A stretch of 64,000 bases of DNA from Mycobacteriales bacterium (GCA_013362805.1 JABFVL010000001.1:42672-106671), one strand, 5' to 3'; numbered from the stretch's first letter, positions 1-8,487 are shown. Notes: generated by a model not told the origin, from the letters alone. Translations and numbers: made by a program.

Positions 1-2
1 TT

Positions 3-497
3 GAATACGCCGAACAACCCTGTGCCAGTGTCGATGAGCTTGCGGCCGTGCGGCGACAAGTTTCCGTCCCCATCGCCGCCGACGAATCCATTCGCCGTGC
101 CCAAGATCCGCTCCTGGTCGCCCGAGCCCAAGCCGCCGACATAGTTGTCGTGAAAGTCCAACCACTGGGCGGAGTGCGGGCGGCGCTACGCATTGCCCAA
201 GAATGTGGGCTTCCAGCCGTGGTTTCCTCAGCGGTAGAAACATCGGTAGGTTTGGCCGCTTCAGTTGCTCTAGCCGCCGCGTTGCCGGAACTTCCTTATG
301 CCTGCGGTATAGGCACCATGTCATTGCTCGACGGCGACCTCGTCGAAGAGTCCCTCATACCCGTCGACGGAAATATCGCCGTACGACCAGTTGCCACCGC
401 GCTCAACCGCCTAGACCAGTTTCGTGCCTGCGCCGAACGAGAGGCCTGGTGGCGGGCGAGGTTCAAGCGGGTTCAGCGGATAACGTTGAGTGTGTGA
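3..497 (+). CDS. menC: o-succinylbenzoate synthase (MenC), C-terminal part
   Basis: The reading frame is open from the left edge, so only the last 164 residues are present. MenC dehydrates SHCHC to o-succinylbenzoate in cytosolic menaquinone synthesis. The fragment shows the enolase-superfamily C-terminal barrel: an acidic strand end (PIAADESIR), a strand with the second catalytic lysine (VVVKVQPLGG), then the SSAVETSVG and GIGTMSLL loops that close the active site. It ends in a TGA that overlaps the GTG start of menD, so the two are translationally coupled. The order menC-menD with convergent menF supports the call over other enolase-superfamily racemases. Confidence 0.9.
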   Translation, partial: EYAEQPCASVDELAAVRRQVSVPIAADESIRRAQDPLLVARAQAADIVVVKVQPLGGVRAALRIAQECGLPAVVSSAVETSVGLAASVALAAALPELPYACGIGTMSLLDGDLVEESLIPVDGNIAVRPVATALNRLDQFRACAEREAWWRARFKRVQRITLSV

Positions 498-2203
498 ACG
501 AAACTTCGCAGAACCCGGCGACAGTGCAAGCGGAGACAATCGTCGACGAACTTGTCCGCTGCGGGGTCGTTGAAGCTGTGCTCAGTCCCGGCTCCTGGTC
601 CACTCCGCTCGCCTTGGCTTTCGCACGGCGAAAGGACATTCGGCTACATGTACGCATCGACGAACGCAGCGCCGCGTTTGTGGCTCTCGGGCTGACCAAA
701 ATCTCTGGACGCCCCGTGCCGGTGGTGTGCACATCCGGGAGCGCCGTCGCGAATTTTCATCCAGCCGTGATGGAAGCGGACGCGGCGCATCTGCCTTTAG
801 TCGTGCTGACCGCCGACCGGCCACCCGAGATGCGTTACACCGGGTCCAGTCAAACAACAGACCAGATCAAGATCTTCGGCACCTCAGTGCGGATGTTTGC
901 CGAGCTAGGAGTGGCCGAGGCGCGTGCCGGCTCCAACGCCTACTGGCGCTCCCTGATCGCTCGGCTTATCGGCACGGCGCTCGATAGCAGTCACGGCGGC
1001 CCGGTCCACGTGAATGTCTGTTTTCGTAAGCCGTTCTTCGAATTGAGCCCAGGAAATGATTGGCCCGAATCAACAGTTGGCCGTGTTGATGGCGCACCAT
1101 GGGTCAAGATCGCCTCCCACAGTTCCCCGGCTGTCGATATCGCCGCTCCGGCAAAGGGGCTACTCGTGCTCGGTGAAGGAGCGCCAGATCCAGTTGCGGC
1201 ACTACTGTTCGCCGAGCACGCCGGCTGGCCCGTGATTGCCGAGCCAAACAGCGCCGGTGGGTCGCACTGGAATGGCCGCACGGGTGCGCACGCATTGAGC
1301 GCGGGCGGCGCGCTGGCTTCAGTTCCTGAGTTCCGCGCATCGCATCAGCCGGACATGGTCATAACCGTCGGAAAACCCACCTTGAACCCGGCGCTGACCG
1401 CGTGGTGTGCCACCGCGCCCGCGCACGTGGTTGTGGATCCGCGTGGACAGTGGGCGGACCCAGGCCGAGGCGCGTCCAAGGTCATTCCCGCTTTGGGGAT
1501 GCCTCTTGAGGCACGGCCCGATGGGCAATGGTTGGAATCGTGGCTACGATGCGATCGCGCCGCCAGAGCCGCGATAGATGACGCCGTGAACGGTGATGTG
1601 CTCAATGAGCCGTTGTTGGCAAGGGAACTTCTCGAGGCGATGCCAACAGATAGCTTGTTGTTTGTCGGGTCGTCCATGCCTATCCGTGATGTCAATCTGA
1701 TGATGCGTCCTCGGTCCGGGGTACGGATATGCACAAACCGAGGCGTGAGCGGTATCGATGGTGTGGTCTCTAGCGCCGTTGGCGCCGCGTTGGCACATCA
1801 GCGCGCGGGTGGTGGCCAGGCTTATGCGTTGCTCGGTGATCTCACGTTGCTGCATGATCACAACGGTTTGTTGATCGGTCCGGATGAGCCGCGTCCAGAC
1901 CTGACTTTCATCGTGCCAAACAACGACGGGGGCGCGATCTTCTCCACGTTGCCGGTGTCCCAAGTGGATGCGTTTGAGCGTGTGTGGGGCACTCCGCACC
2001 GGGTCGATTTGGCCCACATGGCCGCCGCGCTGTCGGTGCCGTATCAACAATTGGGTTCAGTTGCCGAGCTTAAGGAACTGATCTCATCGGGTGAGTCGGG
2101 CATCCGATTGGCGGAGGTGCGGACCCATCGAGCTACTAACGCTGAATTGCACGAAAAGTTGGCCACGGTTGCGCGGCGTGCCGTGCTTAGTGTTCTCCAC
2201 TGA
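494..2203 (+). CDS. menD: 2-succinyl-5-enolpyruvyl-6-hydroxy-3-cyclohexene-1-carboxylate synthase (MenD)
   Basis: ThDP-dependent enzyme that joins 2-oxoglutarate-derived succinic semialdehyde to isochorismate in menaquinone synthesis; 569 aa, the normal family length. The GTG at 494 overlaps the menC stop and removes an implausible upstream extension. Visible features are the N-terminal ThDP-pyrimidine domain (IDERSAAFVALGL, CTSGSAVAN, TADRPPE), the middle domain and the C-terminal PP domain (NRGVSGIDGVVSSAVGAALA, ALLGDLTLLHDHNGLL, NNDGGAIFSTL). Oddity: the conserved PGSR motif reads PGSW (W35, codon TGG at 596-598). The matching arginine (Arg33 in E. coli MenD) is an active-site residue, so activity may be altered. 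The 3' end overlaps convergent menF by 17 bp. Confidence 0.95.
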   Translation: MNETSQNPATVQAETIVDELVRCGVVEAVLSPGSWSTPLALAFARRKDIRLHVRIDERSAAFVALGLTKISGRPVPVVCTSGSAVANFHPAVMEADAAHLPLVVLTADRPPEMRYTGSSQTTDQIKIFGTSVRMFAELGVAEARAGSNAYWRSLIARLIGTALDSSHGGPVHVNVCFRKPFFELSPGNDWPESTVGRVDGAPWVKIASHSSPAVDIAAPAKGLLVLGEGAPDPVAALLFAEHAGWPVIAEPNSAGGSHWNGRTGAHALSAGGALASVPEFRASHQPDMVITVGKPTLNPALTAWCATAPAHVVVDPRGQWADPGRGASKVIPALGMPLEARPDGQWLESWLRCDRAARAAIDDAVNGDVLNEPLLARELLEAMPTDSLLFVGSSMPIRDVNLMMRPRSGVRICTNRGVSGIDGVVSSAVGAALAHQRAGGGQAYALLGDLTLLHDHNGLLIGPDEPRPDLTFIVPNNDGGAIFSTLPVSQVDAFERVWGTPHRVDLAHMAAALSVPYQQLGSVAELKELISSGESGIRLAEVRTHRATNAELHEKLATVARRAVLSVLH

Positions 2204-3398
2204 GCGCGGCACGCATCGCGTCGAATTTCACTTCGGTTTCCGCTAGTTCCGCGGCTGGATCAGAATCGGCGACAATGCCGCAGCCAGCGAAAAGTCGGGC
2301 CCGATCGTTGTCAATATGGGCACAGCGCAACGCTATGCCCCATTCGCCGTTTCCTTCGGCGTTCATCCAGCCAACGGGCCCACAGTATCGGCCACGATCC
2401 ATCCCCTCGGACTCTCGAATGAGGTCGAGCGCGGCCATGGTGGGGGTGCCGCACACGGCCGCGGTGGGATGCAGAGCCCCGGCAATCGCCAACGCGCTGG
2501 TGCTTTCATCGGCCAGAGTGCCGACCGCGCGAGTGGCCAAATGCTGCACGTTCGCTAGGCGCAGTAGCCACGGTTCGGCGTCTAGTTCGAGCTCTTTACA
2601 CAAGGGAGCTAGCGTCTGATGCAGTGATTCCACCGATAGTTTATGTTCAATCGCATCCTTTGTGGACTCCAAAAGCGCGGTGCCCAGTGCCTCATCGATG
2701 GTCGGGTCCGCGGATCGTCGCGAAGAACCGGCAAGCAAGAGCGATTCCACTCGGATGCCATGGCGTGCGGCAAGTAGTTCGGGCGTCGCGCCAATGAGAC
2801 CGTCACAGGCGAACGTGAAACAGTCAGGGAATCGGTCGGTGAGACGGCGCAGCACTTCGGACGTCACGATGGGTTGTTCGGCCCGCGCGACGACATCGCG
2901 GGCTAGCACCACTTTTTCCAACTCGGTGGTGTGAATTGCCCGCACCGCGTGAGCGACGCTATCCGTCCACTGCTCGGGCGTACTCGATCCGCTGGTGAAG
3001 TTGATGGGCGTGGGGAGGCCTTGCGCGCGGTACTTTTCGATCGGCGGTGGTTCTCCGATGCTGGTGGCCCACATCTGGCCATCGCGGCGAGTGATGCTCA
3101 GCTGGGGAACGATGAGGGTGGAGCCCGCGGTGCGCGGGTCAAAGGTGAAACTTCCGAAAGCGACGATGTCCGAACTGCCCACTTGGTTCGCGAATTCGGC
3201 GAATACCTCTTCGGCTCGCGCGAACCGGTCTGGACCAGCGGGGATGGTGAATCGCGCCGCTTCTCCTAGGCCGATGACCCCTTCGCCGTTTCGGATCCAT
3301 GCCAACGGCGCCGACGGCGGAACATAGTCCAGCAGGTCAGCGGCAGGGTCGAGCGTCCACGACCGTACGGCCGAAGTACGCAAAGTCGGGGCGTTCAC
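2187..3398 (-). CDS. menF: isochorismate synthase (MenF family)
   Basis: Converts chorismate to isochorismate, the substrate of MenD. The 403-aa protein has the chorismate-binding fold: a variable N-terminal half, then GATPELLAARHG, LLLAGSSRRS, HPTAAVCGTPTMAA, GPVGWMNAEGNGEWGIALR and GCGIVADSDPAAELAETEVKFDAM, which carry the Mg- and substrate-binding acidic residues. The same fold is used by salicylate and anthranilate synthases, but the menC-menD neighbourhood argues for menaquinone. The start is GTG at 3398, with TAGGCT eight bases upstream as a possible -10, so the mRNA would have almost no leader. Confidence 0.9.
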   Translation of the reverse strand: MNAPTLRTSAVRSWTLDPAADLLDYVPPSAPLAWIRNGEGVIGLGEAARFTIPAGPDRFARAEEVFAEFANQVGSSDIVAFGSFTFDPRTAGSTLIVPQLSITRRDGQMWATSIGEPPPIEKYRAQGLPTPINFTSGSSTPEQWTDSVAHAVRAIHTTELEKVVLARDVVARAEQPIVTSEVLRRLTDRFPDCFTFACDGLIGATPELLAARHGIRVESLLLAGSSRRSADPTIDEALGTALLESTKDAIEHKLSVESLHQTLAPLCKELELDAEPWLLRLANVQHLATRAVGTLADESTSALAIAGALHPTAAVCGTPTMAALDLIRESEGMDRGRYCGPVGWMNAEGNGEWGIALRCAHIDNDRARLFAGCGIVADSDPAAELAETEVKFDAMRAALSGEH

Positions 3399-3406
3399 CG
3401 CTCGTC

Positions 3407-3412
3407 AGCCTA
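3407..3412 (-). promoter_or_regulatory. candidate -10 box of menF
   Basis: On the minus strand TAGGCT lies 8 nt before the menF GTG. The same hexamer at the same distance precedes pyrG. No good Shine-Dalgarno sequence is visible, so a very short leader is likely. Inference from position and sequence only. Confidence 0.4.
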
Positions 3413-3522
3413 CGTGGGTGCGGCTAACTATGTGAACGTGGGCGCGGTGGTGGCGATCACAGCCGATGCGTGCAATCGCCTACCTGTGCGGTCCGCGTAG
3501 AGTTTGACGAAGGAGGTGTCGG

Positions 3523-4260
3523 GTGAACACGGGAAGAACGCAGGACCGTCAGCCGGGAAAACGGCCTGCACGGGGGCCAGCGCTGGCGCAAGATATTGAT
3601 CTTAAGGAACTCGATTCGTCGGTGCGTTCCGATTTGCGGGTGCTGCCCAAAGAGCTCGCGGAACTAGTTGGCGGCCATTTGGTGATGGCGACCCGTTTGC
3701 TCGATGAGGATCCAGCGCTCGCTTTGGAACATGCTCAGGTGGCGCGCGACAAAGCAAGCAGGCTTGCGGTCGCGAGGGAGGCCGCGGGTGTGGCCGCATA
3801 TCACGCCGGCGAGTGGAAAATCGCCTTGTCGGAGCTACGCACAGCCCGACGGATGACGGGCACTGATGTCTATGTGCCGATGATTGTGGACTGTGAACGG
3901 GCGTTGGGCCGACTCGAAAAAGCGCAGGAGTCGGCGCGTGATGCGCTATCTGGCAAAGTCTCAGCCACGGTGAAAGCTGAGCTGACCATCATCTTGGCGG
4001 GCATGGCTCGTGATGCTGGCCAGCTCAAAGAAGCCGCTGACATCGTGCTGTCGGCTAATCCTGCGCAGGGCCCCAAAGAGGACTACGTCGCCCGTCTTCG
4101 TTATGTGCTGGGCGACATCTATGAAGAACTGGGCGAGCGTGAGCAGGCTAGAACGTGGTTTGAACGGGCCGCAGATGTGGACCTTCATGGGATAACCGAC
4201 GCGGGTGATCGCGTGTTGGAGCTCGACGGTTTCGCGGTAGTGGAGGACGACGAGTCGTAA
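3523..4260 (+). CDS. tetratricopeptide-repeat protein (Rv1691-like)
   Basis: A 245-aa soluble, helix-rich protein. The N-terminus (about 1-45) is basic and probably disordered. Residues about 50-230 form TPR-like helical pairs (EDPALALEHAQVARDKASRL, VAREAAGVAAYHAGEWKIAL, ELREARTWFERAADVD-like repeats). TPRs scaffold protein-protein contacts; no catalytic motif is visible. Start GTG at 3523 has a strong AGGAGG at 3511-3516. The stop overlaps the ATG of the HAD gene (TAATG), so the two are co-translated, as in the corresponding mycobacterial locus. The exact function is not known. Confidence 0.85.
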   Translation: MNTGRTQDRQPGKRPARGPALAQDIDLKELDSSVRSDLRVLPKELAELVGGHLVMATRLLDEDPALALEHAQVARDKASRLAVAREAAGVAAYHAGEWKIALSELRTARRMTGTDVYVPMIVDCERALGRLEKAQESARDALSGKVSATVKAELTIILAGMARDAGQLKEAADIVLSANPAQGPKEDYVARLRYVLGDIYEELGEREQARTWFERAADVDLHGITDAGDRVLELDGFAVVEDDES

Positions 4261-5063
4261 TGGATTTCGCGCTGTCTCAATACGATGGTCTGCTCTTTGA
4301 CCTCGATGGGGTGCTGGTGCATGTGAGCGATCCTGTGCCTGGCGCCCCCGAGGCGTTGGCGAAGCTGCGCTCTGCGGGCGTGCCCATGATGTTTGTGACG
4401 AACAATGCGTCACGCACCGGGGAGCAAGTCGCACAATTGTTGGAGCGGGTCGGTATCACGGCGCATACAGATGATGTGATTACGGCCGCTCAGGCCGCCA
4501 CCGCGCAGCTGGCCGATCGCTTGCCAGCGGGTGCGCGGGTGTTGGTCATTGGTTCACCAAATCTGGCCGAGGAAGTTCGCACGGTCGGGCTGACCCCGAT
4601 TGCCAACGCCGATGACGATCCGGCCGCCGTATTGCAGGGGCTTGGCACAAATGTGGATTGGCCGCTGCTCGCTGAGGGCGCGGTTGCGCTGCACCGGGGC
4701 GTGTTGTGGGTGGCGACGAACGCTGATGCGACATTGCCCTCCGCGCGGGGACCATTGCCGGGCAACGGGGCGTTCGTGGCCGCATTGGCCACCGCCTCTG
4801 GGCGAACTCCCGATTCGGTGGTAGGTAAGCCTCACCCTGAGTTGCTGCGGCGGGCCGCGGAGCGCATTGGCGCCAGCCGCCCGTTGATGGTGGGCGACAG
4901 GCTGGACACCGATATCGCCGGGGCGAAAGCCGCCGGGTTTGACAGTGCATTGGTGCTGACGGGGGCGACGAGCCAGGAGCAGGCAGCTCACGCATCCGAT
5001 CACCAGCGGCCCACATTTGTTTTCGCCGATGTGAGCGCGCTGGTGCACGGTCAGGACCTATAG
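4260..5063 (+). CDS. HAD-superfamily subclass IIA hydrolase (NagD-like phosphatase)
   Basis: Predicted cytosolic sugar- or nucleotide-phosphate phosphatase, 267 aa. All HAD motifs are visible: motif I FDLDGVL with nucleophile D14 and acid D16, motif II FVTNN, motif III lysine in GKPHPELLRRA, and motif IV VGDRLDTDIAGA. The long cap between motifs II and III and the NagD-type GKP..L signature place it in subclass IIA (NagD/AraL/glycerol-3-phosphate phosphatase). The substrate cannot be assigned from sequence. It overlaps the TPR gene by one base, and its 3' end runs 6 bp into the convergent SCP2-like gene. Confidence 0.9.
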   Translation: MDFALSQYDGLLFDLDGVLVHVSDPVPGAPEALAKLRSAGVPMMFVTNNASRTGEQVAQLLERVGITAHTDDVITAAQAATAQLADRLPAGARVLVIGSPNLAEEVRTVGLTPIANADDDPAAVLQGLGTNVDWPLLAEGAVALHRGVLWVATNADATLPSARGPLPGNGAFVAALATASGRTPDSVVGKPHPELLRRAAERIGASRPLMVGDRLDTDIAGAKAAGFDSALVLTGATSQEQAAHASDHQRPTFVFADVSALVHGQDL

Positions 5064-5390
5064 CAGAGAGCGAAGTTTCAACAAATCCATGAAGCTGGCG
5101 TCTACTTTGAGTTTGCCCGATGCCCAAGCATTGGCGAAGTTCAGCTCGCCGTTGGACAGAGCCACCAAATCGTCGCTGTTCGCGGTGAGAGTGATTTGCG
5201 CGTCTTCATCCGTGCCATCGGTGATGTCTTGCAGTTTCCCTTCGGCGAGTCGACCGTGAAAACCGGTGCCCAGGTCGGGAATGTTGGTGGATACGGAGCG
5301 CTCTAGGGTCGATTCTTGGCTGCCAGACTTCTTTTCAATGGCCGCGGCGAGGCGTTCCAATGCCGCGCGGGTTTCTTCGATCGTCGCCAT
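5058..5390 (-). CDS. SCP2 sterol-binding-domain protein
   Basis: A 110-aa single-domain protein. After an N-terminal helix (about 1-25) comes an alpha/beta lipid-binding SCP2 fold with the pattern VSTNIPDLGTGFHGRL ... GKLQDI ... AQITLTANSDDLVALSNGELNFANAWASGKLKVDAS, the usual SCP2 core. Such stand-alone proteins may carry or sense hydrophobic ligands; the ligand is unknown. ATG start with GGGAG seven bases upstream. It lies antisense between the HAD gene and the tlyA operon, a position where other actinomycetes also carry it. Confidence 0.85.
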   Translation of the reverse strand: MATIEETRAALERLAAAIEKKSGSQESTLERSVSTNIPDLGTGFHGRLAEGKLQDITDGTDEDAQITLTANSDDLVALSNGELNFANAWASGKLKVDASFMDLLKLRSLL

Positions 5391-5467
5391 GTCGGTGCTC
5401 CCTAGAGTTTTAGTGTTCTCCGCGGCTTCACGCTGCGGTGGTACAAGGCGGACGTTACCCGATCCAG

Positions 5468-5473
5468 TAGTTT
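5468..5473 (+). promoter_or_regulatory. -10 box of a leaderless tlyA-operon promoter
   Basis: TAGTTT is followed by 6 nt and then the ATG at 5480. Transcription from about +7 would begin on the start codon. No Shine-Dalgarno sequence is present. Confidence 0.5.
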
Positions 5474-5479
5474 TGGCTT

Positions 5480-5677
5480 ATGGACACACCTTCTGCGCCT
5501 TCACCAGTTGAGTTCGCGCGACCTGGCCCCGATGAGATCGCTGGGCAGCTGGACGCGGCTGTGGCACAGCTCAATCAACTCGACAACACTCCGGTGGCTG
5601 AACATGTTGCCATGTATGAGGACATTCATGGCGTGTTGCAAGACGCGTTGACGCGCATCGATAGCGACCAGCGATGA
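5480..5677 (+). CDS. small conserved protein upstream of tlyA (Rv1693-like)
   Basis: A 65-aa acidic protein with no signal peptide or membrane segment. Residues about 17-60 form amphipathic helices (DEIAGQLDAAVAQLNQL, HVAMYEDIHGVLQDALTRI), suggesting a small helical dimer. It overlaps tlyA by four bases (ATGA) and is the first gene of the tlyA-nadK operon; actinomycetes commonly have a short gene here. Function unknown. The start is set by TAGTTT six bases upstream rather than by a ribosome site. Confidence 0.8.
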   Translation: MDTPSAPSPVEFARPGPDEIAGQLDAAVAQLNQLDNTPVAEHVAMYEDIHGVLQDALTRIDSDQR

Positions 5678-6456
5678 CTCGGCTAGATGCGGAGATGGTG
5701 CGCCGCGAGTTGGCTCGGTCTAGACAGCACGCCACCGAGCTGATTAGTCGCGGTGTGGTCACCGTTGCCGGCCGCCCGGCGAAAAAGTCGTCCATGTCGG
5801 TGACTGAGGACACTGAATTGCTGGTAGAGGGCGGCCAGGAATATGCCTCTCGGGCGGGCCACAAGCTCGCTGGTGCCTTGACTCACTTCACCGGCTTGTC
5901 GGTGCGGGGCCGGACTTGTCTCGATGCTGGTGCTTCTCACGGCGGTTTCACTGACGTGTTACTGCAAGCGGGAGCTCGCCAGGTGCACGCCGTTGATGTG
6001 GGGTCGAATCAGTTGGTGCCTCGGTTGCGCGAGGATTCTCGGGTGCGGGTGCTTGATCGGACAAATGTCCGAACCTTGACGCCGGAGCAGCTAGGCGGCA
6101 CTGTTGATCTCACCGTGGCGGACGTTTCGTTCATTTCGTTGACCTTGGTGCTTGAGGCGCTGGCCGCTTGTACTGATCCAGATGGGGACATTGTGCCAAT
6201 GGTTAAGCCGCAGTTTGAGGTTGGCAAGAGCCGCCTTGGCTCCGCTGGTGTTGTGCGGAGTCCAGCTTTGCGGGCGGGGTCGATAATGCAGGTGGCTAAG
6301 GCAGCTCACGAGTTGGGCTGGGGCACGCGTGCGGTTATTCCTTCTGGCTTGCCCGGTCCATCGGGCAATGTGGAGTTCTTTTTGTGGTTGCGGCGCGATG
6401 CGCCCGCGCTTGCGCGTGTCGATGCGGAGCAGGCGGTTAAGGAGGCGGCGCAATGA
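5674..6456 (+). CDS. tlyA: TlyA family 16S/23S rRNA 2'-O-methyltransferase
   Basis: 260 aa. Family members methylate the 2'-OH of C1409 in 16S and C1920 in 23S rRNA, and their loss gives capreomycin resistance. An N-terminal S4-like RNA-binding domain (about 1-60) precedes a Rossmann methyltransferase with the SAM loop LDAGASHGGFTDVLL and AVDVGSNQL. The catalytic K-D-K-E set is visible as ASRAGHKL, DVSFISL, VKPQFEVG and GNVEFF. The gene overlaps its neighbours by 4 bp on both sides (ATGA), giving a compact operon with nadK. Confidence 0.93.
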   Translation: MTRLDAEMVRRELARSRQHATELISRGVVTVAGRPAKKSSMSVTEDTELLVEGGQEYASRAGHKLAGALTHFTGLSVRGRTCLDAGASHGGFTDVLLQAGARQVHAVDVGSNQLVPRLREDSRVRVLDRTNVRTLTPEQLGGTVDLTVADVSFISLTLVLEALAACTDPDGDIVPMVKPQFEVGKSRLGSAGVVRSPALRAGSIMQVAKAAHELGWGTRAVIPSGLPGPSGNVEFFLWLRRDAPALARVDAEQAVKEAAQ

Positions 6457-7328
6457 CTCGTGCGGCGTTGTTGGTGGCGCACGTCAGTCAGTTGGGCAAT
6501 ATTGAGCATGCTCAGCGGGTGGCGCAGGGTTTGATGGCGGCGGGGTTCATAGTTCGAGTCCTGGAACCTGAGGCCGCGCGGCTCGCTATTCCTGGCGCGG
6601 ATCCTGTGCGTGACGCTGGTGGCACCGAAATGGTTATTGCTTTGGGCGGCGATGGCACCTTGTTGCGAGCCGCTGAATTGGCTTTGCCTCATGAAGTTCC
6701 GTTGTTGGGCGTGAATTTGGGCCGGGTTGGCTTTCTGGCTGAGGCTGAGGCTGAGCATCTGGATGAAGTGGTGCGCCGGGTAGCGGCTTGTGAATATGAC
6801 GTCGATGAGCGACTTACCGTCGATGCGATTGTTCTTGATGAGCAAGGGCGGGAGGTCGCCCGCAACTGGGCCTTGAACGAGGTGTCAGTTGAGAAAGCGG
6901 CTAGCCGACGCATGGTTGAGGTGGTGGTGCGTATCGATGGTGAGCCGGTATCCCAGTGGGGCTGTGACGGCGTGCTGTGCGCAACGCCTACGGGTTCAAC
7001 CGCTTATGCGTTTTCGGCTGGTGGTCCGGTTGTGTGGCCGGAGGTTTCGGCGTTGTTGTTGGTTCCGGTGAGCGCGCACGCGTTGTTTAACCGTCCATTG
7101 GTGGTGGCGCCAGAATCCATGATTGAAGTGGAGCTGCTCGGCAATGCGCCGGCGACAATTGCCTTTGATGGTCGGCGCGTGGTTCAGGCGGCTGACCGGG
7201 GGCGGGTGTTGATGCGCCGGGGCGCACATTCGGTGCGGGTGGTGCGGTTGCGTCAACGCACTTTCACTGGTCGCCTGGTGGCGAAGTTTGGCCTTGATGT
7301 GGATGGTTGGCGCGGGCGTTCTTCATAA
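6453..7328 (+). CDS. nadK: NAD kinase
   Basis: Phosphorylates NAD to NADP using ATP or polyphosphate; cytosolic, 291 aa. Diagnostic motifs are GGDGTLLRAAEL, NLGRVGFLAEAE, the NE pair in NEVSVEKAAS and the glycine-rich DGVLCATPTGSTAYAFSAGGPVV, which together form the nucleotide site. The C-terminal domain carries the INPICPHALFNRPLV-type strand, here VPVSAHALFNRPLVV. ATGA overlap with tlyA. The tlyA-nadK-recN order is conserved in actinomycetes. The gene is intact. Confidence 0.95.
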   Translation: MTRAALLVAHVSQLGNIEHAQRVAQGLMAAGFIVRVLEPEAARLAIPGADPVRDAGGTEMVIALGGDGTLLRAAELALPHEVPLLGVNLGRVGFLAEAEAEHLDEVVRRVAACEYDVDERLTVDAIVLDEQGREVARNWALNEVSVEKAASRRMVEVVVRIDGEPVSQWGCDGVLCATPTGSTAYAFSAGGPVVWPEVSALLLVPVSAHALFNRPLVVAPESMIEVELLGNAPATIAFDGRRVVQAADRGRVLMRRGAHSVRVVRLRQRTFTGRLVAKFGLDVDGWRGRSS

Positions 7329-7424
7329 ATATTCGCGTGTCACTGGCCGTAGCGGCTTCACTTTTATACGTTAGTTATTTGAGTTCGCTTTTGCTCAGTT
7401 TCAGCGGATAAGGGGCGGCGCGCT

Positions 7425-7712
7425 ATGTCTAAATTGGATGAGTCGCCGGCAGCTCGGTTGTCAGCACGATGGCTATTTGTGAGTCGTCGCTGGTGGTCGC
7501 GTTTTCCACAGTGGTTGCGTGATTATGTCCCAGTAGGGGCGCTGGCCGGTGTGGTCGTCGGCGTGGTGGTTGCCCCTATCGCGGGCTCGTTTTGGCGGGT
7601 GTTGGTAATCACCGCGGTGGTCGCGCTGTTTTTTGGAGTGGTGACCGCGGTGTTGAATTCGGCGTCGCGGAGTTCAGACCGTCCGCGACGCCGAAACGAT
7701 CAATTAGCTTGA
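7425..7712 (+). CDS. small membrane protein, two TM helices
   Basis: A 95-aa protein: a basic, tryptophan-rich N-terminal third (SARWLFVSRRWWSRFPQWLRD), two hydrophobic helices at about 37-56 and 59-80 (VGALAGVVVGVVVAPIAGSF, VLVITAVVALFFGVVTAVLN) and a basic serine-rich tail. ATG start with an AGGGGCGG ribosome site. The 3' end overlaps the convergent LPXTG-type gene by 9 bp. Not recognised as a named family. Confidence 0.65.
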   Translation: MSKLDESPAARLSARWLFVSRRWWSRFPQWLRDYVPVGALAGVVVGVVVAPIAGSFWRVLVITAVVALFFGVVTAVLNSASRSSDRPRRRNDQLA

Positions 7713-8282
7713 GGCTTGCCGACGGCGGGCCATCACCATGGCGCCCGCACCTACGGCGAGCAGTACGGCGCCAGCGCCGATGGCCAGAGTGACGCTGGTT
7801 CCAGTGACGGGCAGGGCTTTTCCGCCTTCGCCAGGAGCTTCGGTGGGAGCAACGGACTCTGAGGGTGCGGGGGTTGGCGTTTCCTCAACCGGCGTGCTGG
7901 GTGAAGGTTGCTCTTCACATCCCTTTGGCGGTGCGGTTTCGGCGACCTTGCTGCCCGAGTGGCGGTCTGGACCAGTTTTGGTCCATTTAAGAATGTAGAT
8001 GGCGGCTTCGCCAGTGGTGTCCTCGACGCTGGCTTCAGTCTGCGAGCCAGCGAATTCGATGACCTTAACTTCAACGCCGTTGCGGAGAACCTGAACTTTG
8101 TTGTTCTTGGCGGGATCCCCGGTCTTGTTCTCTTGGAACTTGGTGAGGGAGAAATTCACGACGTCGCAGTCGCGTTCGATGGCTCCGTTGTGGGCCTGCG
8201 CGATGCTGGCAGGGGCGAGGAATGCCGCTGTTGCGCCGATGGTGCTTACGGCGAGAACGCCTAACTTTGTGTATGCACGCAC
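7704..8282 (-). CDS. LPXTG-type surface-anchored protein
   Basis: A 192-aa exported protein. Signal peptide at about 1-30 with likely cleavage after AQA. A globular region of about 30-120 contains two cysteines (C39, C122). Residues 125-150 form a Pro/Thr/Glu/Ser-rich wall spacer. The sorting signal is LPVTG at 157-161, followed by a hydrophobic helix and MARRRQ, as expected for sortase-dependent anchoring to peptidoglycan. GTG start with AAGGAG eight bases upstream. No sortase is in the window, so the enzyme must be encoded elsewhere. The folded part was not recognised. Confidence 0.85.
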   Translation of the reverse strand: MRAYTKLGVLAVSTIGATAAFLAPASIAQAHNGAIERDCDVVNFSLTKFQENKTGDPAKNNKVQVLRNGVEVKVIEFAGSQTEASVEDTTGEAAIYILKWTKTGPDRHSGSKVAETAPPKGCEEQPSPSTPVEETPTPAPSESVAPTEAPGEGGKALPVTGTSVTLAIGAGAVLLAVGAGAMVMARRRQASS

Positions 8283-8304
8283 TGTTTGTGCTCCTTGGGG
8301 AACG

Positions 8305-8327
8305 TCACGACCGACGATCAGTCGTGA
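8305..8327. promoter_or_regulatory. inverted repeat upstream of the LPXTG gene
   Basis: Arms TCACGAC (8305-8311) and GTCGTGA (8321-8327) are perfect, with a 9-nt spacer. It lies about 25 bp upstream of the LPXTG gene's ribosome site and could be an operator. The remaining stretch up to recN shows no further gene. Confidence 0.35.
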
Positions 8328-8475
8328 GCTATACCCCTATCGAGGTTGCACAATGATCTATTACGACAGTGCACAATGTTCACCCAAAGGGCTGAGCTGG
8401 TGGTCAGCCATTCATGTGAGTGTAGTTAACGCCCGGCGCACCCAGCGGCGGCTTAGCGCATCATCAGGCGGCATA

Positions 8476-8481
8476 TAGGCT
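8476..8481 (+). promoter_or_regulatory. -10 box of leaderless recN promoter
   Basis: TAGGCT, then six bases, then the recN ATG at 8488. There is no Shine-Dalgarno sequence. Transcription would begin at or next to the A of ATG. Confidence 0.5.
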
Positions 8482-8487
8482 GCTGAG

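Noticed and set aside
203..493. Upstream extension of the menD frame
   Set aside because: It is antiparallel in composition to menC coding sequence, and the GTG at 494 overlapping the menC stop gives the normal MenD N-terminus.
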